Shown: in pieces, positions 1 to 9,504 of the stretch
How positions within the stretch are numbered: position 1 is the first letter of the stretch
Layout of the letters: every line of letters starts with the position of its first letter
Assembly (NCBI RefSeq): GCF_003610915.1
Contig: NZ_NSDJ01000001.1
Span: forward strand, 4,692,374-4,756,373
Reading direction: 5' to 3'
Source: Rahnella variigena
GTDB lineage: Bacteria; Pseudomonadota; Gammaproteobacteria; Enterobacterales; Enterobacteriaceae
DNA: 64,000 nt
Made by a program: the position numbers and the translations under genes
Notes under the pieces: model-generated
Database searches by the model: none
Told to the model about the DNA's origin: nothing
What the model saw: the letters and a program-made list of their open reading frames with translations, nothing else

Positions 1-708
1 GCCATAATCTGGCACCTGACTCGCCAGCTCTCCCTGACTGATTGCCGAGAAGATCGCGGAAGCTTCGGACAAACGGCTGATCACCATGCGGGTGATATAG
101 CGCGAAAGTGAGACATACAAAATCACAAACAACACCACGACAATGGCGATTGTTATCCATAACAGGTCATGTAAAAAATCGGCTCTCTCTTTGTACTGAG
201 TAGTGAGCTTATCGGCTACGGTGTAATAACTGCCGGTGACGGTTTCAAGCTCGGTGATCAAATCATCGGTCTTATCAATCACCGCGGCACTGCCATGAAT
301 ATCTTTGAAGAACGTCATGTAGGTATCGGTGATCTGCATAAACAGCGCACCAGCCTTGTCTGATAACTCCTGCGTGTAGGCGTCAGCCTTTTTCTCTTTT
401 ACCCACTGATCAATGCTGCGACGGATATTACTGTTATGGGCATTAATGGCGGTAGCCCACTCATCTGATACCTGTTCATTCGATAAAGACGCGGCCTTAA
501 GAAAAAGAACATTACCGCGCATCAGCATTAACTTATACATGGCCTGATCTAATAATTTCACCCGGCTGTTTAAGTTGGTAATATCCTGAAAATTACTGCG
601 AGAGATATCCGATATTTTTAAACTTAATCCCGCAAGAAGGATAAATGAAAAGGCAATAACATAAAGATGGCCCTGGACCATTTTTCTAATACTGATTAAT
701 GATAACAA
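1..708 (-). CDS. methyl-accepting chemotaxis protein, partial (N-terminal part)
   Basis: Chemoreceptor that would sense a periplasmic ligand and signal to CheA/CheW. About 236 codons are visible and the cytoplasmic signalling hairpin lies beyond the window edge. The protein starts with a short basic segment and a transmembrane helix, continues with a helical periplasmic domain, then a second hydrophobic helix (ITIAIVVVLFVILYVSL) and the beginning of a HAMP linker that ends at base 1 (GELASQVPDYG). I chose a TTG start at 708 because an AGGA lies 9 bases upstream; an in-frame ATG at 681 is the alternative. It follows cheW, as receptor genes do in the enterobacterial motAB-cheAW-receptor order. 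The 189-base gap to cheW suggests it may also have its own promoter. Confidence 0.88.
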   Translation of the reverse strand, partial: MLSLISIRKMVQGHLYVIAFSFILLAGLSLKISDISRSNFQDITNLNSRVKLLDQAMYKLMLMRGNVLFLKAASLSNEQVSDEWATAINAHNSNIRRSIDQWVKEKKADAYTQELSDKAGALFMQITDTYMTFFKDIHGSAAVIDKTDDLITELETVTGSYYTVADKLTTQYKERADFLHDLLWITIAIVVVLFVILYVSLSRYITRMVISRLSEASAIFSAISQGELASQVPDYG

Positions 709-897
709 AATAAAGTTTCCTGTTAAGTTTCATAACATGAATGTAATAAGCGGTTATGCTTGCTGGCATAATAAACACAGAAAGCCTGACTTTTTAAGAA
801 AGGCTCTCTTGATATAAATAATGATTTTTGGGTTTGCAGCAGCTACTGGCAGACGGTTATTAGTTTGTGATTAAGAACCTGTCATTCACAACCGGCA

Positions 898-1404
898 TTA
901 TTCGTAGGTGGCGTCCGCCATTTTTTCGACAATTTCCATTTCGTCACTGTTCAGCAGTTTTTCGATATCGACCAGGATCAGCATACGGTCATCGAGCGAC
1001 CCGAGGCCCAGCAGGTATTCTGTGGACAGCGTGACGGTGAAGTCCGGTGCGGGTTTGATCTGATCCGCTTTCAGGGAAAGCACGTCAGACACGCCATCAA
1101 CGACAATACCCACCACGCGGTTACACAGATTCAACACAATCGTGACGGTATTATCATTAATTTCCGCAGACTCAAGCTGGAATTTCACCCGCAGATCTAT
1201 AATGGGCACAATAACGCCGCGAAGATTAGTGATCCCGACAATAAAATCAGGTGAGTTGGCAATGCGCGTCGCACGATCGCAACCGCGGATCTCCTGAACT
1301 TTGAGGATCTCGATCCCGTATTCTTCATTACCTAATGTGAAAACCAGGTATTCCTGATCTACATTCTTTTCGCTAAATTGTTTTTCTGTTCCGGAAAAAT
1401 GCAT
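898..1404 (-). CDS. cheW: chemotaxis coupling protein CheW
   Basis: Adaptor that couples chemoreceptors to the kinase CheA at the receptor array. The 168 residues form one CheW domain: the opening '[22 protein letters not shown]', '[16 protein letters not shown]' near the middle and '[11 protein letters not shown]' are typical, and the length matches E. coli CheW (167). The gene lies 9 bases downstream of cheA on the same strand and is almost certainly cotranscribed with motAB-cheA. Confidence 0.97.
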   Translation of the reverse strand: MHFSGTEKQFSEKNVDQEYLVFTLGNEEYGIEILKVQEIRGCDRATRIANSPDFIVGITNLRGVIVPIIDLRVKFQLESAEINDNTVTIVLNLCNRVVGIVVDGVSDVLSLKADQIKPAPDFTVTLSTEYLLGLGSLDDRMLILVDIEKLLNSDEMEIVEKMADATYE

Positions 1405-1413
1405 GAAATTACC

Positions 1414-3480
1414 TTACGCAGTAGGGACAAGTTGATTTTTTTTGGCGGCGATCTTTTTATTTTTGCTCAGCGTTAAAAGAGCAACCACGTCGAGGATCAA
1501 TGCGACGCTGCCATCGCCTAATATAGTGGCGGCGGAAATACCCGGCACTTTACGGTAATTAAGCTCAAGGTTTTTCACCACTACCTGATGCTGACCAATA
1601 AGCTGATCAACCAGCAAGGCATAGCGGCAACCCGCACTTTCCAGAATGACCGCAATACCGTCACTGGCCTGGCGGATTTCACTTTCAATATTAAAGATCT
1701 GATGCAGCTCAATCAGCGGCAGATATTCGCCGCGCACTAACAGCATCTGTTCATCACCGGCCATATTGTAAAGCGCGCTTTCCGACGGTTTCAGGGATTC
1801 CATCACCGTGCCGAGCGGCAGGACATAGATTTCCTCGCCCACCCGGACAGACATCCCGTCGAGGATCGCCAGCGTCAGCGGCAGAATGATGCGGATAGTG
1901 GTGCCTTTATCCTGCTCAGAATGGATTTCGACATGACCGCCCATTGCCAGAATATTCCGGCGCACCACGTCCATCCCGACGCCACGACCTGAAACATCGG
2001 TGACTTTTTCTGCGGTAGAGAACCCGGCCGCAAAGATAAGCATCCAGATTTCTTTGTCGCTCCAGTTTTCACTGACCGCCAGCCCCTGCGAGTGCGCGCG
2101 TGCGAGGATCTTCTCGCGGTTAAGTCCGGCGCCATCATCAATGACTTCAATCACAATGCTGCCGCCGTGGTGTTCAGCGGACAGGATCAGATTACCTTTT
2201 GCCGGTTTGCCTTTCTCCAGTCGCACCTGCGCAGGTTCAATGCCGTGATCCAGACTGTTACGCACCAGATGCGTCAGCGGATCAATAATGCGTTCGATCA
2301 GGCTTTTATCCAGCTCTGCCGATCCGCCGCGCAGCGTCAGTTCGATGTCTTTATTCAGTTTGCTGCCCAGATCATGAACCAGACGCGGGAAGCGGCTGAA
2401 CACATATTCCATCGGCATCATGCGGATCGACATCACCGATTCCTGCAAATCACGCGCATTGCGTTCCATTTGCCCGATGCTGCTGATGAGGGTGTCGTGA
2501 AGGGTCGGATCCAGTACGCCGGAAAGCTGCGATAACATGGCCTGCGTGATGATCAGCTCGCCGACCTGATTAATGATTTGATCTACCTTTTCTACCGCCA
2601 CACGCAGACTGTTGGACTCGGCAGGTTGTGCGCGTGGTGTGGCTTTAGGCTTTGTGGCGGGAGCAGGCGGCGCGGCGACGGCTTTTTCTGCCAGCGGTTT
2701 TTCTTCCGGCTGCGTGTCTTTCTGAGGCATTTCCTGCGCGGGAACATCTTGCACAGGCGCCACGGAGGTTGCCGGTTTTGCGTTGCCTGCGGTAATCGTA
2801 ATTTGTCCGGGTTCCAGCACAAAACAGAGTACCGCGAGAATATCGTCGGCACAGACGCCGGTCTGCAACGCAACCTCGAGCGAATCTTCACCCTGCTGAT
2901 GACTCAGTACGTCGCCCAGATTAGCCAGTTCTTCCAGAAGCACGGTTTTATCTGACGCTGAAATCCCGCTCAGTCTGACGTTCAGCATCTCACCGCAGGT
3001 TTCAGTACTGACCGGAACCGGCTCGGCTACCGGTTGTTCAGCTGTTTGTTCAGCAGGTGCTTCTGCGGCAGACGCTGCTGACGTGGCGGACTGTTTATCT
3101 TCCAGTGCAATTTGGCGGAGCGCTTCACAGATATAGCGGAAACTTTCCTGGTCAGGCTCTTGCGAGGATTTATACGCATCAAGCTGATCTTGCATAATAT
3201 CTTTGCTCTCCAGAAACAGATTTATGATGGCGTCAGTGAGCGTCAGCTCTCCCCGTCTGGCGTCATCCAGTAAGTTTTCCATGATGTGCGTCGTTTCCTG
3301 CAGAACCGTAAATCCAAAGGTTCCTGCTCCTCCTTTAATCGAGTGAGCGGCACGAAAGATGGCATTCAGCATTTCCTTGTCGGGCGACATGAAATCCAGC
3401 TCCAGAAGGTGCCTTTCCATATCGGCCAGGAGCTCATCTGCCTCATCAAAGAAGGTTTGGTAAAAATCGCTGATATCCAT
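1414..3480 (-). CDS. cheA: chemotaxis histidine kinase CheA
   Basis: Chemotaxis kinase that autophosphorylates at its P1 histidine and passes phosphate to CheY and CheB. The 688 residues show the full order: HPt domain with H46 in 'AAHSIKGGAGTFGF'; a low-complexity Pro/Ala/Glu linker and P2 response-regulator-binding region (about 130-270); dimerisation domain (about 290-350); HATPase with 'LTHLVRNSLDHGIE' (N box) and 'VSGRGVGMDVVR' (G box); and a C-terminal CheW-like domain. Length is close to E. coli CheA (654), with a somewhat longer Ala/Pro/Glu-rich linker. It follows motB by 2 bases and precedes cheW by 9, so the four genes form one operon. Confidence 0.98.
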   Translation of the reverse strand: MDISDFYQTFFDEADELLADMERHLLELDFMSPDKEMLNAIFRAAHSIKGGAGTFGFTVLQETTHIMENLLDDARRGELTLTDAIINLFLESKDIMQDQLDAYKSSQEPDQESFRYICEALRQIALEDKQSATSAASAAEAPAEQTAEQPVAEPVPVSTETCGEMLNVRLSGISASDKTVLLEELANLGDVLSHQQGEDSLEVALQTGVCADDILAVLCFVLEPGQITITAGNAKPATSVAPVQDVPAQEMPQKDTQPEEKPLAEKAVAAPPAPATKPKATPRAQPAESNSLRVAVEKVDQIINQVGELIITQAMLSQLSGVLDPTLHDTLISSIGQMERNARDLQESVMSIRMMPMEYVFSRFPRLVHDLGSKLNKDIELTLRGGSAELDKSLIERIIDPLTHLVRNSLDHGIEPAQVRLEKGKPAKGNLILSAEHHGGSIVIEVIDDGAGLNREKILARAHSQGLAVSENWSDKEIWMLIFAAGFSTAEKVTDVSGRGVGMDVVRRNILAMGGHVEIHSEQDKGTTIRIILPLTLAILDGMSVRVGEEIYVLPLGTVMESLKPSESALYNMAGDEQMLLVRGEYLPLIELHQIFNIESEIRQASDGIAVILESAGCRYALLVDQLIGQHQVVVKNLELNYRKVPGISAATILGDGSVALILDVVALLTLSKNKKIAAKKNQLVPTA

Positions 3481-3482
3481 TT

Positions 3483-4457
3483 TTAATGACCTTGTCCCTG
3501 AGAAGATTGCTGTAAAGGATTGACGACAACCGAACCGGCAGGCTCAGTCTCAACGCCGCCTGACATTTTTTTCAGTTCAGCTTTAATTTTCTCACTGCCC
3601 TGGTTGTCGGTGACCTGCTGCAAAACCGTATCCTCTTCCAGAATCGATTTTTCTTTATTCATGCTGAGAACCAGAATACTGATACGGCGGTTTACCGGGT
3701 CATCGGGACGCAGATTTTCCAGGCTCATCCTGTCAGCAGTACCAATGACGCGCAGGAATTTATTATCGGCCAGGCCACCGGAGACTAAGGCACGACGCGA
3801 GGCATTGGCACGATCCGAGGAAAGCTCCCAGTTGCCATAACCGGCTTCGCCGTTGGCATAAGGCAGAGAATCTGTATGCCCGGTCAGGCTGATACGGTTG
3901 GGCAGTTCATTGAGCACCGGCACCAGCGCCTGAAGAATGCCGCGCATATAAGGCTCCGGCGTTTTACTGCCGACTTTGAACATCGGCCGTTCCTGCGTAT
4001 CGATGATCTGGATAAGCAATCCGTCATCGGTCAGGGAGAGCCGCAGGTTAGACTGGAAATCGCTCAGACGAGGATCGTTGTGGATCAGGCTTTCCAGTTT
4101 TTCATGGGCGCGTCGTAAATTTTGCGCATTCTTTTGCCTGTCGAGCCTGGTGAGCGTTTGTTTGAATACCTCGCCGTCCTGCTTCATGAAATCATCCCCG
4201 CCGCCGGGTATCACGCTGCTGCTCAGGCTGGCTTTATCCCCTTTGCCCATCGCCATTTTCAGCGGCATCTTGAAGTAATCCGCGATTTGTTCACGTTGCA
4301 AAGGGGTTGAGGATGAGAGCAGCCACATGACCAAAAAGAAGGCCATCATGGCCGTCATAAAGTCTGCGTACGCAATTTTCCACGAGCCACCATGATGGCC
4401 ATGTTTATGCTTTTTGCGCTTACGGACAATGATTACCGGACCGGGACTTTTGTTCAT
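3483..4457 (-). CDS. motB: flagellar motor stator protein MotB
   Basis: Stator subunit that anchors the MotA/MotB proton channel to peptidoglycan. After a basic N-terminus there is a single membrane helix containing the proton-carrying aspartate ('AYADFMTAMMAFFLVMWLLSS'). A plug/linker region and a C-terminal OmpA-like peptidoglycan-binding domain ('SLTGHTDSLPY...NWELSSDRANASRR') follow. The 324 residues are slightly longer than E. coli MotB (308). Its start overlaps the motA stop in an ATGA arrangement, indicating translational coupling. Confidence 0.97.
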   Translation of the reverse strand: MNKSPGPVIIVRKRKKHKHGHHGGSWKIAYADFMTAMMAFFLVMWLLSSSTPLQREQIADYFKMPLKMAMGKGDKASLSSSVIPGGGDDFMKQDGEVFKQTLTRLDRQKNAQNLRRAHEKLESLIHNDPRLSDFQSNLRLSLTDDGLLIQIIDTQERPMFKVGSKTPEPYMRGILQALVPVLNELPNRISLTGHTDSLPYANGEAGYGNWELSSDRANASRRALVSGGLADNKFLRVIGTADRMSLENLRPDDPVNRRISILVLSMNKEKSILEEDTVLQQVTDNQGSEKIKAELKKMSGGVETEPAGSVVVNPLQQSSQGQGH

Positions 4458-5338
4458 GATGGCGTGCTTTCCGAGCTGGCCGAGGACTTCGCTTCGCGCA
4501 CATGTTCTTCAAGCTCAATAAAGGTTGGACGCTCACTGGAGAACAGCGTTTTACGCCCAAATTCCACCGCAATCTGCGGCGCATAGCCATTCATGCTGGA
4601 GAGTAATGTCACCTTGATGCATTGCAGCATTTTGATTTGCTCGGCGCTCTTTTGACGCAGCACAGAGGCCAGCGGCAAGACAAATCCATACGCCAGTAAA
4701 ATACCGAGGAACGTTCCCACCATGGCGTGAGCGATAAGCTCACCCAGCTCGGCCGCCGGACGGTCAGCGGCCGCCAGCGCATTCACCACGCCCATCACCG
4801 CGGCAACGATCCCAAAAGCCGGGAAGGCGTCACCAATCACGTTCAGGCTGTTAGCCGGGACTTCATGTTCGTGTTCACAGGTTTCGATTTCCTCATCCAT
4901 CAGCGCTTCGATTTCATACGAATTCATGCTGCCGCTTATCATCAGGCGCAGATAATCGACAACGAAGTTCATCAGTGAGGCATCAGCCAGCAAACGGGGA
5001 TAAGCGGAAAATATGGGACTGTTCTGCGGATCTTCAATATCGCTTTCCAGGTTCATCATGCCGTTCTGTCTGGCTTTGGTCAGCAGCAGAAACATCATGG
5101 CCATCAGATCCATATAAAGCGCTTTGGTATAACGTGAACTTTGTAATAAATGAGGAAAGGCTTTCAACGTGGCTTTAATGGATTTGCCGTTATTCCCGAC
5201 AATAAATGCCCCCACACCTGCCCCCCCGATAATTAACAGTTCAGCCGGCTGATAGAGTGCACCGAGCTGTCCGCCGGTTATCACGAACCCGCCAAAAACA
5301 GTGAGAATAACAACCACGTATCCAATAATGACTAGCAC
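4454..5338 (-). CDS. motA: flagellar motor stator protein MotA
   Basis: Inner-membrane stator protein that, with MotB, forms the proton channel driving flagellar rotation. The 294 residues equal the usual length (295 in E. coli). Hydrophobic helices occur at residues 1-22, about 32-50 and two more between about 170 and 220, flanking the cytoplasmic loop that contacts FliG. The typical start 'MLVIIGYVVVILTVFGGF' is present. The gene begins the motAB-cheAW operon, 128 bases downstream of flhC. That gap should hold a class 3 promoter, but I could not identify a convincing FliA site in it. Confidence 0.97.
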   Translation of the reverse strand: MLVIIGYVVVILTVFGGFVITGGQLGALYQPAELLIIGGAGVGAFIVGNNGKSIKATLKAFPHLLQSSRYTKALYMDLMAMMFLLLTKARQNGMMNLESDIEDPQNSPIFSAYPRLLADASLMNFVVDYLRLMISGSMNSYEIEALMDEEIETCEHEHEVPANSLNVIGDAFPAFGIVAAVMGVVNALAAADRPAAELGELIAHAMVGTFLGILLAYGFVLPLASVLRQKSAEQIKMLQCIKVTLLSSMNGYAPQIAVEFGRKTLFSSERPTFIELEEHVREAKSSASSESTPS

Positions 5339-5466
5339 ATGTGCTCCTTAAATAATTCAATATCCAGATCTTACCCATGTGTTCAGTAGCCATAAAATTG
5401 ACATACGGGGAGGCCGTATCACATCGTGGCGACACCAGGTTTCAACAACATTTTTAACGGCTTATT

Positions 5467-6045
5467 TTAATTTGCCGCAGAACTGGCCGCGTGATCCGTT
5501 GAGGAATCGGCCACTTTGCACTTTTTAATGGCGCGCGAAGGCGGACTGCATAAGCTACAGGTAAAAGGATTCTTCGAGTGTTCACTCGTGACAACGAAAC
5601 CGCCACCGCAAATACAACATTCTGTATGCTCTATAATTCCACAATCGATAAACCGTAATAACGTCCATGCGCGTGTTAAACCCAGTACAGGTTTTTCACC
5701 CGGAGGCGTCGGACATTGTTCCAGATATAAGCGATAGGCTTTCACCGTGGCTTCAATCGGGCGACAAGGTTCGGTTTTCTGTATATAAAGATGGATGTTA
5801 TAGAACATAGATGAATGAATATTTTGCTCCCACGCCATAAACCAGTCTTCGGAAAACGGTAACATTCCTTTCGGGGGCGGACATCCTCTTAACTCTTTGT
5901 AAAGACGTAATAATCTTCTGCGACTTAAACTGGTTTCACTCTCCAGCATCTGCATACGGGCACCAAAGGAAATCAGCTGCATGGCAATCTGGACTTCTTT
6001 GATTTCTTGTAAAATACTTTTTTCGCTCATAACCACATTCTCCAT
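5467..6045 (-). CDS. flhC: flagellar master regulator subunit FlhC
   Basis: Zinc-binding partner of FlhD; the FlhD4C2 complex activates class 2 flagellar promoters. The 192 residues match E. coli FlhC (192). The four-cysteine zinc site is visible near residues 140-165 as 'CCICGGGF...FTCSLC'. The N-terminus, beginning '[20 protein letters not shown]', follows the family from the fourth to sixth codon. An internal ATG at that MSEKS is a possible alternative start. The gene sits 15 bases after flhD, in the usual flhDC operon, and is followed by motA. Confidence 0.97.
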   Translation of the reverse strand: MENVVMSEKSILQEIKEVQIAMQLISFGARMQMLESETSLSRRRLLRLYKELRGCPPPKGMLPFSEDWFMAWEQNIHSSMFYNIHLYIQKTEPCRPIEATVKAYRLYLEQCPTPPGEKPVLGLTRAWTLLRFIDCGIIEHTECCICGGGFVVTSEHSKNPFTCSLCSPPSRAIKKCKVADSSTDHAASSAAN

Positions 6046-6060
6046 TAATCCATTAATCCG

Positions 6061-6408
6061 TTAACCTGGTGTAGGGCTGTTCTCCGAGAGTGAGTTAAGC
6101 AGATTGGTGGATAAAATGATCCCTGTATGAATTTGCTGTAAGGCTTCGATACGTGAATCTTTCGTCAGGTTATCGATCACAATTTCGTTATCTACGCGCA
6201 GGCGACAAATTAACTGGTTGGTAGAGGCCAGTTTTATCAGTTGCGGCAGAGAAAGTTCTTTCAGTGCATCTATCGTTGCTTCAGTCAGCCCGAGGCGAAA
6301 TCCTGCAGCAAACTTATCTTCTCTGATCAATTGCTGAGCCAGCAGCAGGTAAGAAAGGTTAATGTCATGAATTCTTTGAAGCTGTTCGTCAACGTTGTCT
6401 ATATTCAT
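6061..6408 (-). CDS. flhD: flagellar master regulator subunit FlhD
   Basis: DNA-binding subunit of the FlhD4C2 activator at the top of the flagellar hierarchy. The 115 residues are the normal length, and 'IHDINLSYLLLAQQLIREDK' and 'LPQLIKLASTNQLICRLR' are characteristic; the latter contains the cysteine that forms the intersubunit disulphide in E. coli FlhD. It is the first gene of flhDC, with a 445-base upstream region that probably integrates many regulators. Confidence 0.97.
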   Translation of the reverse strand: MNIDNVDEQLQRIHDINLSYLLLAQQLIREDKFAAGFRLGLTEATIDALKELSLPQLIKLASTNQLICRLRVDNEIVIDNLTKDSRIEALQQIHTGIILSTNLLNSLSENSPTPG

Positions 6409-6552
6409 TTTTTCGTTACTCGATCCTTTACGGATTGTCGGTGAAAGGACGTTAATTAATTCGTTGAAAATAAATAATTGAAGCTATAGGTTCAGCAATA
6501 ACTACCACACAAGAAGTAGTAAACTATTGATTATTTTTGTCATTACGACGGC

Positions 6553-6569
6553 TTTGTCATGATGACAAA
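6553..6569. promoter_or_regulatory. palindromic operator candidate upstream of flhD
   Basis: TTTGTCATGATGACAAA has perfect 8-base arms around a central G. Two further half-sites of the same type flank it (TTTTGTCAT near 6535 and AATGACA near 6571), so up to four half-sites lie within about 45 bases, some 145 bases upstream of flhD. The arrangement suggests a dimeric repressor or activator; the protein is unknown. Confidence 0.45.
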
Positions 6570-6832
6570 TAATGACATTTCCCCGGTCAGACTCCGCATT
6601 CAACCGGCAACATAAGAGTTGTCGCTGACAAATAGGGACTCCCCATCTTACCTCATATTTCAAAGTAAAAATGGCGCTGGAAATCATTATTTGAATAATA
6701 ACGGTAATGACCTAAAAGCTCAACGCTTCAGAGCGAAAACCTCACTAAGAATTACTTTATCCTTGATATAAACCCCTATTTAATCGCTATACTATAAAAA
6801 TTTACAAACGTCCTACATAATATTTAAATCGG

Positions 6833-6848
6833 GTAGGAAAATTCCTAC
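6833..6848 (-). terminator. possible hairpin terminator after fliA
   Basis: A 7-base inverted repeat (GTAGGAA/TTCCTAC, 2-base centre) lies 6-21 bases past the fliA stop. The loop is very tight and no clear U-tract follows, so it may be only a weak terminator or a protein site. Confidence 0.3.
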
Positions 6849-6853
6849 ACGTT

Positions 6854-7576
6854 TTATTTAAGCGCATCCATTCTGGCGCGAATTCGTTTGATCGCCTGGC
6901 TGTGTAACTGGCTAACCCTTGTTTCCGTGATACCCAAGATAATGCCCACTTCCTTCATATTGAGTTCCTGCTGATAATACAAATTCAACAACACCTGCTC
7001 ACGTTCCGGAAGTTCTTTAATCAGCTGGCTCACTTGTTTCGCCAGCTTGCCTTTCATTAATTCATGTAATGGATTGAGCATCTCATGCTGTGTCCCAGGC
7101 TGCTCAACATCACTGACGGATTCTTCCTGTAACTCTTCCAGGGAATAGAACTGGCTGCTGTTAGTATCCACTAACATCTGCTGGTATTCTTCCAGCGAAA
7201 TCCCCATAAAGGCAGCCACTTCCGCCTCTGAAGCGACACCGCCGGTCTGCTGCTCAATCTCCCGAATGGCGGCAGAAATTTCTCTGGCATTGGTGCGGAC
7301 CCGCCGGGGAACCCAGTCGCGATCGCGTAATTCATCTATCATCGCCCAGCGCACACGTTGAGTGACATAGGTACTCATGCCGATCCCTTTCTTGGGGTCG
7401 AACTGGTCAATGGCCGTCAGCATCCCAATTGCACCAGCCTGAATGAGGTCATCCAGCTCTACGCATGCGGGTAATCTGGCCTGTAACCGTAGTGCTTCGT
7501 GACGAACTAAATAACGGTATTTCAACCACAACTCGTCCTTTTGCACCACTCCATCATGGGTGTAAATACCATTCAC
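6854..7576 (-). CDS. fliA: flagellar sigma factor FliA (sigma-28)
   Basis: Sigma factor for late (class 3) flagellar and chemotaxis promoters, held inactive by FlgM until the hook is complete. The 240 residues match E. coli FliA (239). Region 2 is seen in 'LIQAGAIGMLTAIDQFDPKKG' and 'FSTYV'-like 'MSTYVTQRVRWAMIDELRDRDWVPR', and region 4 in 'LPEREQVLLNLYYQQELNMKEVG' with the helix-turn-helix 'ILGITETRVSQLHSQAIKRIR'. Location is unusual: in E. coli fliA heads fliAZY, but here it lies immediately upstream of flhDC and no fliZ is present nearby. Confidence 0.97.
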   Translation of the reverse strand: MNGIYTHDGVVQKDELWLKYRYLVRHEALRLQARLPACVELDDLIQAGAIGMLTAIDQFDPKKGIGMSTYVTQRVRWAMIDELRDRDWVPRRVRTNAREISAAIREIEQQTGGVASEAEVAAFMGISLEEYQQMLVDTNSSQFYSLEELQEESVSDVEQPGTQHEMLNPLHELMKGKLAKQVSQLIKELPEREQVLLNLYYQQELNMKEVGIILGITETRVSQLHSQAIKRIRARMDALK

Positions 7577-7768
7577 AATTACGATATCCGGCGTATAAAA
7601 GGGATAACAATTATTAAGGAATAATCTGAAATCATATAGCCTGATAAGACCGAATTATATTGCGCAATCCGGCTGTTAAATTTCGATCATCCGCCCGAAA
7701 TCATCACGCTCTGAATTATCACTACCGATATTTGTAAATTAATTAAAATTATAATCGCTGAGATTGAT

Positions 7769-9433
7769 TTAAAACGTCTCCCATTCTTCTTCCTGTAACG
7801 CCGGGATAATTTTGGGTGTCACTTTGTTACCGGTGGTACTGGCCGTATAAGAGGCTGTCTTTATTTTTTGTTCTCCGTCAGCGGTAACGTCCTTCTCATT
7901 GAGAGAAAATTTCCCGACGATTTTTTCCAGAGATTCCGTTTGTGCTTCCAGATTACTGGATGCCAGCGCGGCTTCTTCTACCATCGACGCGTTCTGCTGC
8001 GTGACATGATCCATTTCATTGACGGCCTGGGCAATCTGATTAATCCCGGCACTTTGCTCATCAGAGGCTGACGCTATTTCACCCATAATATCGGTGACCT
8101 GGGTGACGGAATTAACAATCTCCTTCATTACCCTTCCGGCCTGTTCCACCTGCTGAGAACCGGTGCTCATATTATTGACACAGGTGGTGATCAGCTGGCT
8201 GATCTCTTTTGCCGCATCCGCACTGCGTTTTGCCAGATTGCGCACTTCACTGGCCACAACGGCAAAACCACGCCCCTGCTCTCCGGCTCTGGCCGCCTCA
8301 ACCGCGGCATTCAGCGCCAGTATATTGGTCTGGCTGGCAATGCTGTCGATGACATGGTTGATGTCAGCAATCTGCCGGGAGCTTTTGGTGATCTCCTGCA
8401 TGATCCCATCAAGGTCAGACACCACATTGCCACCTTTGTGCGCGTTACTGCTCGCACCTTCGGCCAGCTGACGCGCGGTATGTGCATTGTCGGCATTATG
8501 ACGCACGGTGGTTTTCAGCTCTTCCATGCTGGCCGCCGTTTCCTGCAACGCCGACGCCTGTTCCTCAGTGCGGGCAGAGAGATTGTTATTACCCTGCGCA
8601 ATTTCCTGAGCATTCAGGTAAATCTGTTTAACGCCCTGCTGCACGCCGGACACGGTTTCCGTCAGGGAAAGACGCATACTTTCCAGTTCTGCCAGCATCA
8701 GCCCCAGTTCATTCGGATTACCGGTTTCAATTTTCTGACGCAGATCACCGCTGGCAATCATCCTGATCGAACGGGAAGTTTGTTCCATCCGCAGCACCAG
8801 CGCGTGGCGCACCCAGATACGGTTGGTCACCGTCACGGCAACCGATATCAGCAGGACAATGACAGCCATAATGATCATGTTGTGATAATCGCGATCCGCC
8901 TGATCGATGTATCCCTGGTTCTGCCGGGCTGAAATCGCGGCATAGGTGTCGATTTTATCCCGCAGCGACATGCGCTCATTCCATTCCTGATCCAGCGCGT
9001 CAGGTAGCTGAGCCGGGTCAGCGATGTAACGGAGTTTGTCCCGCGACAGGCTGAGCACTTTTTCAAATTGTTTGCTCAGATCACCGGCAGCCTGTTTTTC
9101 CTCTTCCGAATTAAACGGCGTCGCCATAAAAGCTTTAATATTGGTTTCCGCCTGCGCGAAAATCCCCTGAACGGTCGTGACTGCCTCAGGATTTACCTGA
9201 CGATGCAGACTGGTTTCCAGCATCAGGGCGTTCACATGCGCCAGGCCGCCGTTGAGATTAAAGACGGCATGTTGCATCTCAGTGGTGTTGTCCACAGAGG
9301 TGGCCATGCGGGCGAAGTTGCTTTTCGCTGACATCGCATTCATCAGACTCAGTCCGGCAATCACCACGATAAACAACGCCAGCGTCGCGATAATGCCGGT
9401 AATGCCTGTCGAGATCTTTAATCCTTTAAACAT
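7769..9433 (-). CDS. methyl-accepting chemotaxis protein with CheR-docking tail
   Basis: Full-length chemoreceptor. I start it at the ATG at 9433 (about 554 residues) because a GAGGGG SD lies 4 bases upstream; an upstream in-frame start at 9496 adds 21 atypical residues. A first membrane helix (about 9-30) is followed by a helical Tar/Tsr-type periplasmic domain, a second helix ('MIIMAVIVLLISVAVTV'), HAMP, methylation helices and the conserved hairpin ('VVASEVRNLAKRSADAAKEI'). The C-terminus ends EEWETF, a variant of the NWETF pentapeptide that tethers CheR and CheB, so this is a high-abundance-type receptor. The ligand cannot be inferred. It lies between flgL and fliA. Confidence 0.95.
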   Translation of the reverse strand: MFKGLKISTGITGIIATLALFIVVIAGLSLMNAMSAKSNFARMATSVDNTTEMQHAVFNLNGGLAHVNALMLETSLHRQVNPEAVTTVQGIFAQAETNIKAFMATPFNSEEEKQAAGDLSKQFEKVLSLSRDKLRYIADPAQLPDALDQEWNERMSLRDKIDTYAAISARQNQGYIDQADRDYHNMIIMAVIVLLISVAVTVTNRIWVRHALVLRMEQTSRSIRMIASGDLRQKIETGNPNELGLMLAELESMRLSLTETVSGVQQGVKQIYLNAQEIAQGNNNLSARTEEQASALQETAASMEELKTTVRHNADNAHTARQLAEGASSNAHKGGNVVSDLDGIMQEITKSSRQIADINHVIDSIASQTNILALNAAVEAARAGEQGRGFAVVASEVRNLAKRSADAAKEISQLITTCVNNMSTGSQQVEQAGRVMKEIVNSVTQVTDIMGEIASASDEQSAGINQIAQAVNEMDHVTQQNASMVEEAALASSNLEAQTESLEKIVGKFSLNEKDVTADGEQKIKTASYTASTTGNKVTPKIIPALQEEEWETF

Positions 9434-9504
9434 ACTGCCCCTCATACGACATCGTAATAACGCAGTGATCGCGCGGATGCTGCCGTTCTCAGTCATGCAC
9501 GGAT

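Larger units (their letters stand above)
6409..6853 (-). promoter_or_regulatory. flhDC upstream regulatory region
   Basis: This 445-base AT-rich stretch between fliA and flhD has no credible gene. Such long leaders are usual for flhDC, where many regulators act. It contains a cluster of TGTCAT/ATGACA half-sites at about 6537-6577, of which two form a near-perfect palindrome (listed separately), and a smaller ACTAC/GTAGT inverted repeat near 6512-6520. I could not assign a transcription start or name the regulators. Confidence 0.6.

Noticed and set aside
781..815. AGCCT/AGGCT inverted repeat between cheW and the first receptor as a terminator
   Set aside because: Only 5 bp of stem with a 13-base loop and no T-run on the transcribed strand.
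5504..5530. GCCGATTC in the flhC 3' end as a FliA promoter for motA
   Set aside because: The -35 at the right distance (CATTAAAA) matches the sigma-28 consensus poorly and the site lies inside flhC.
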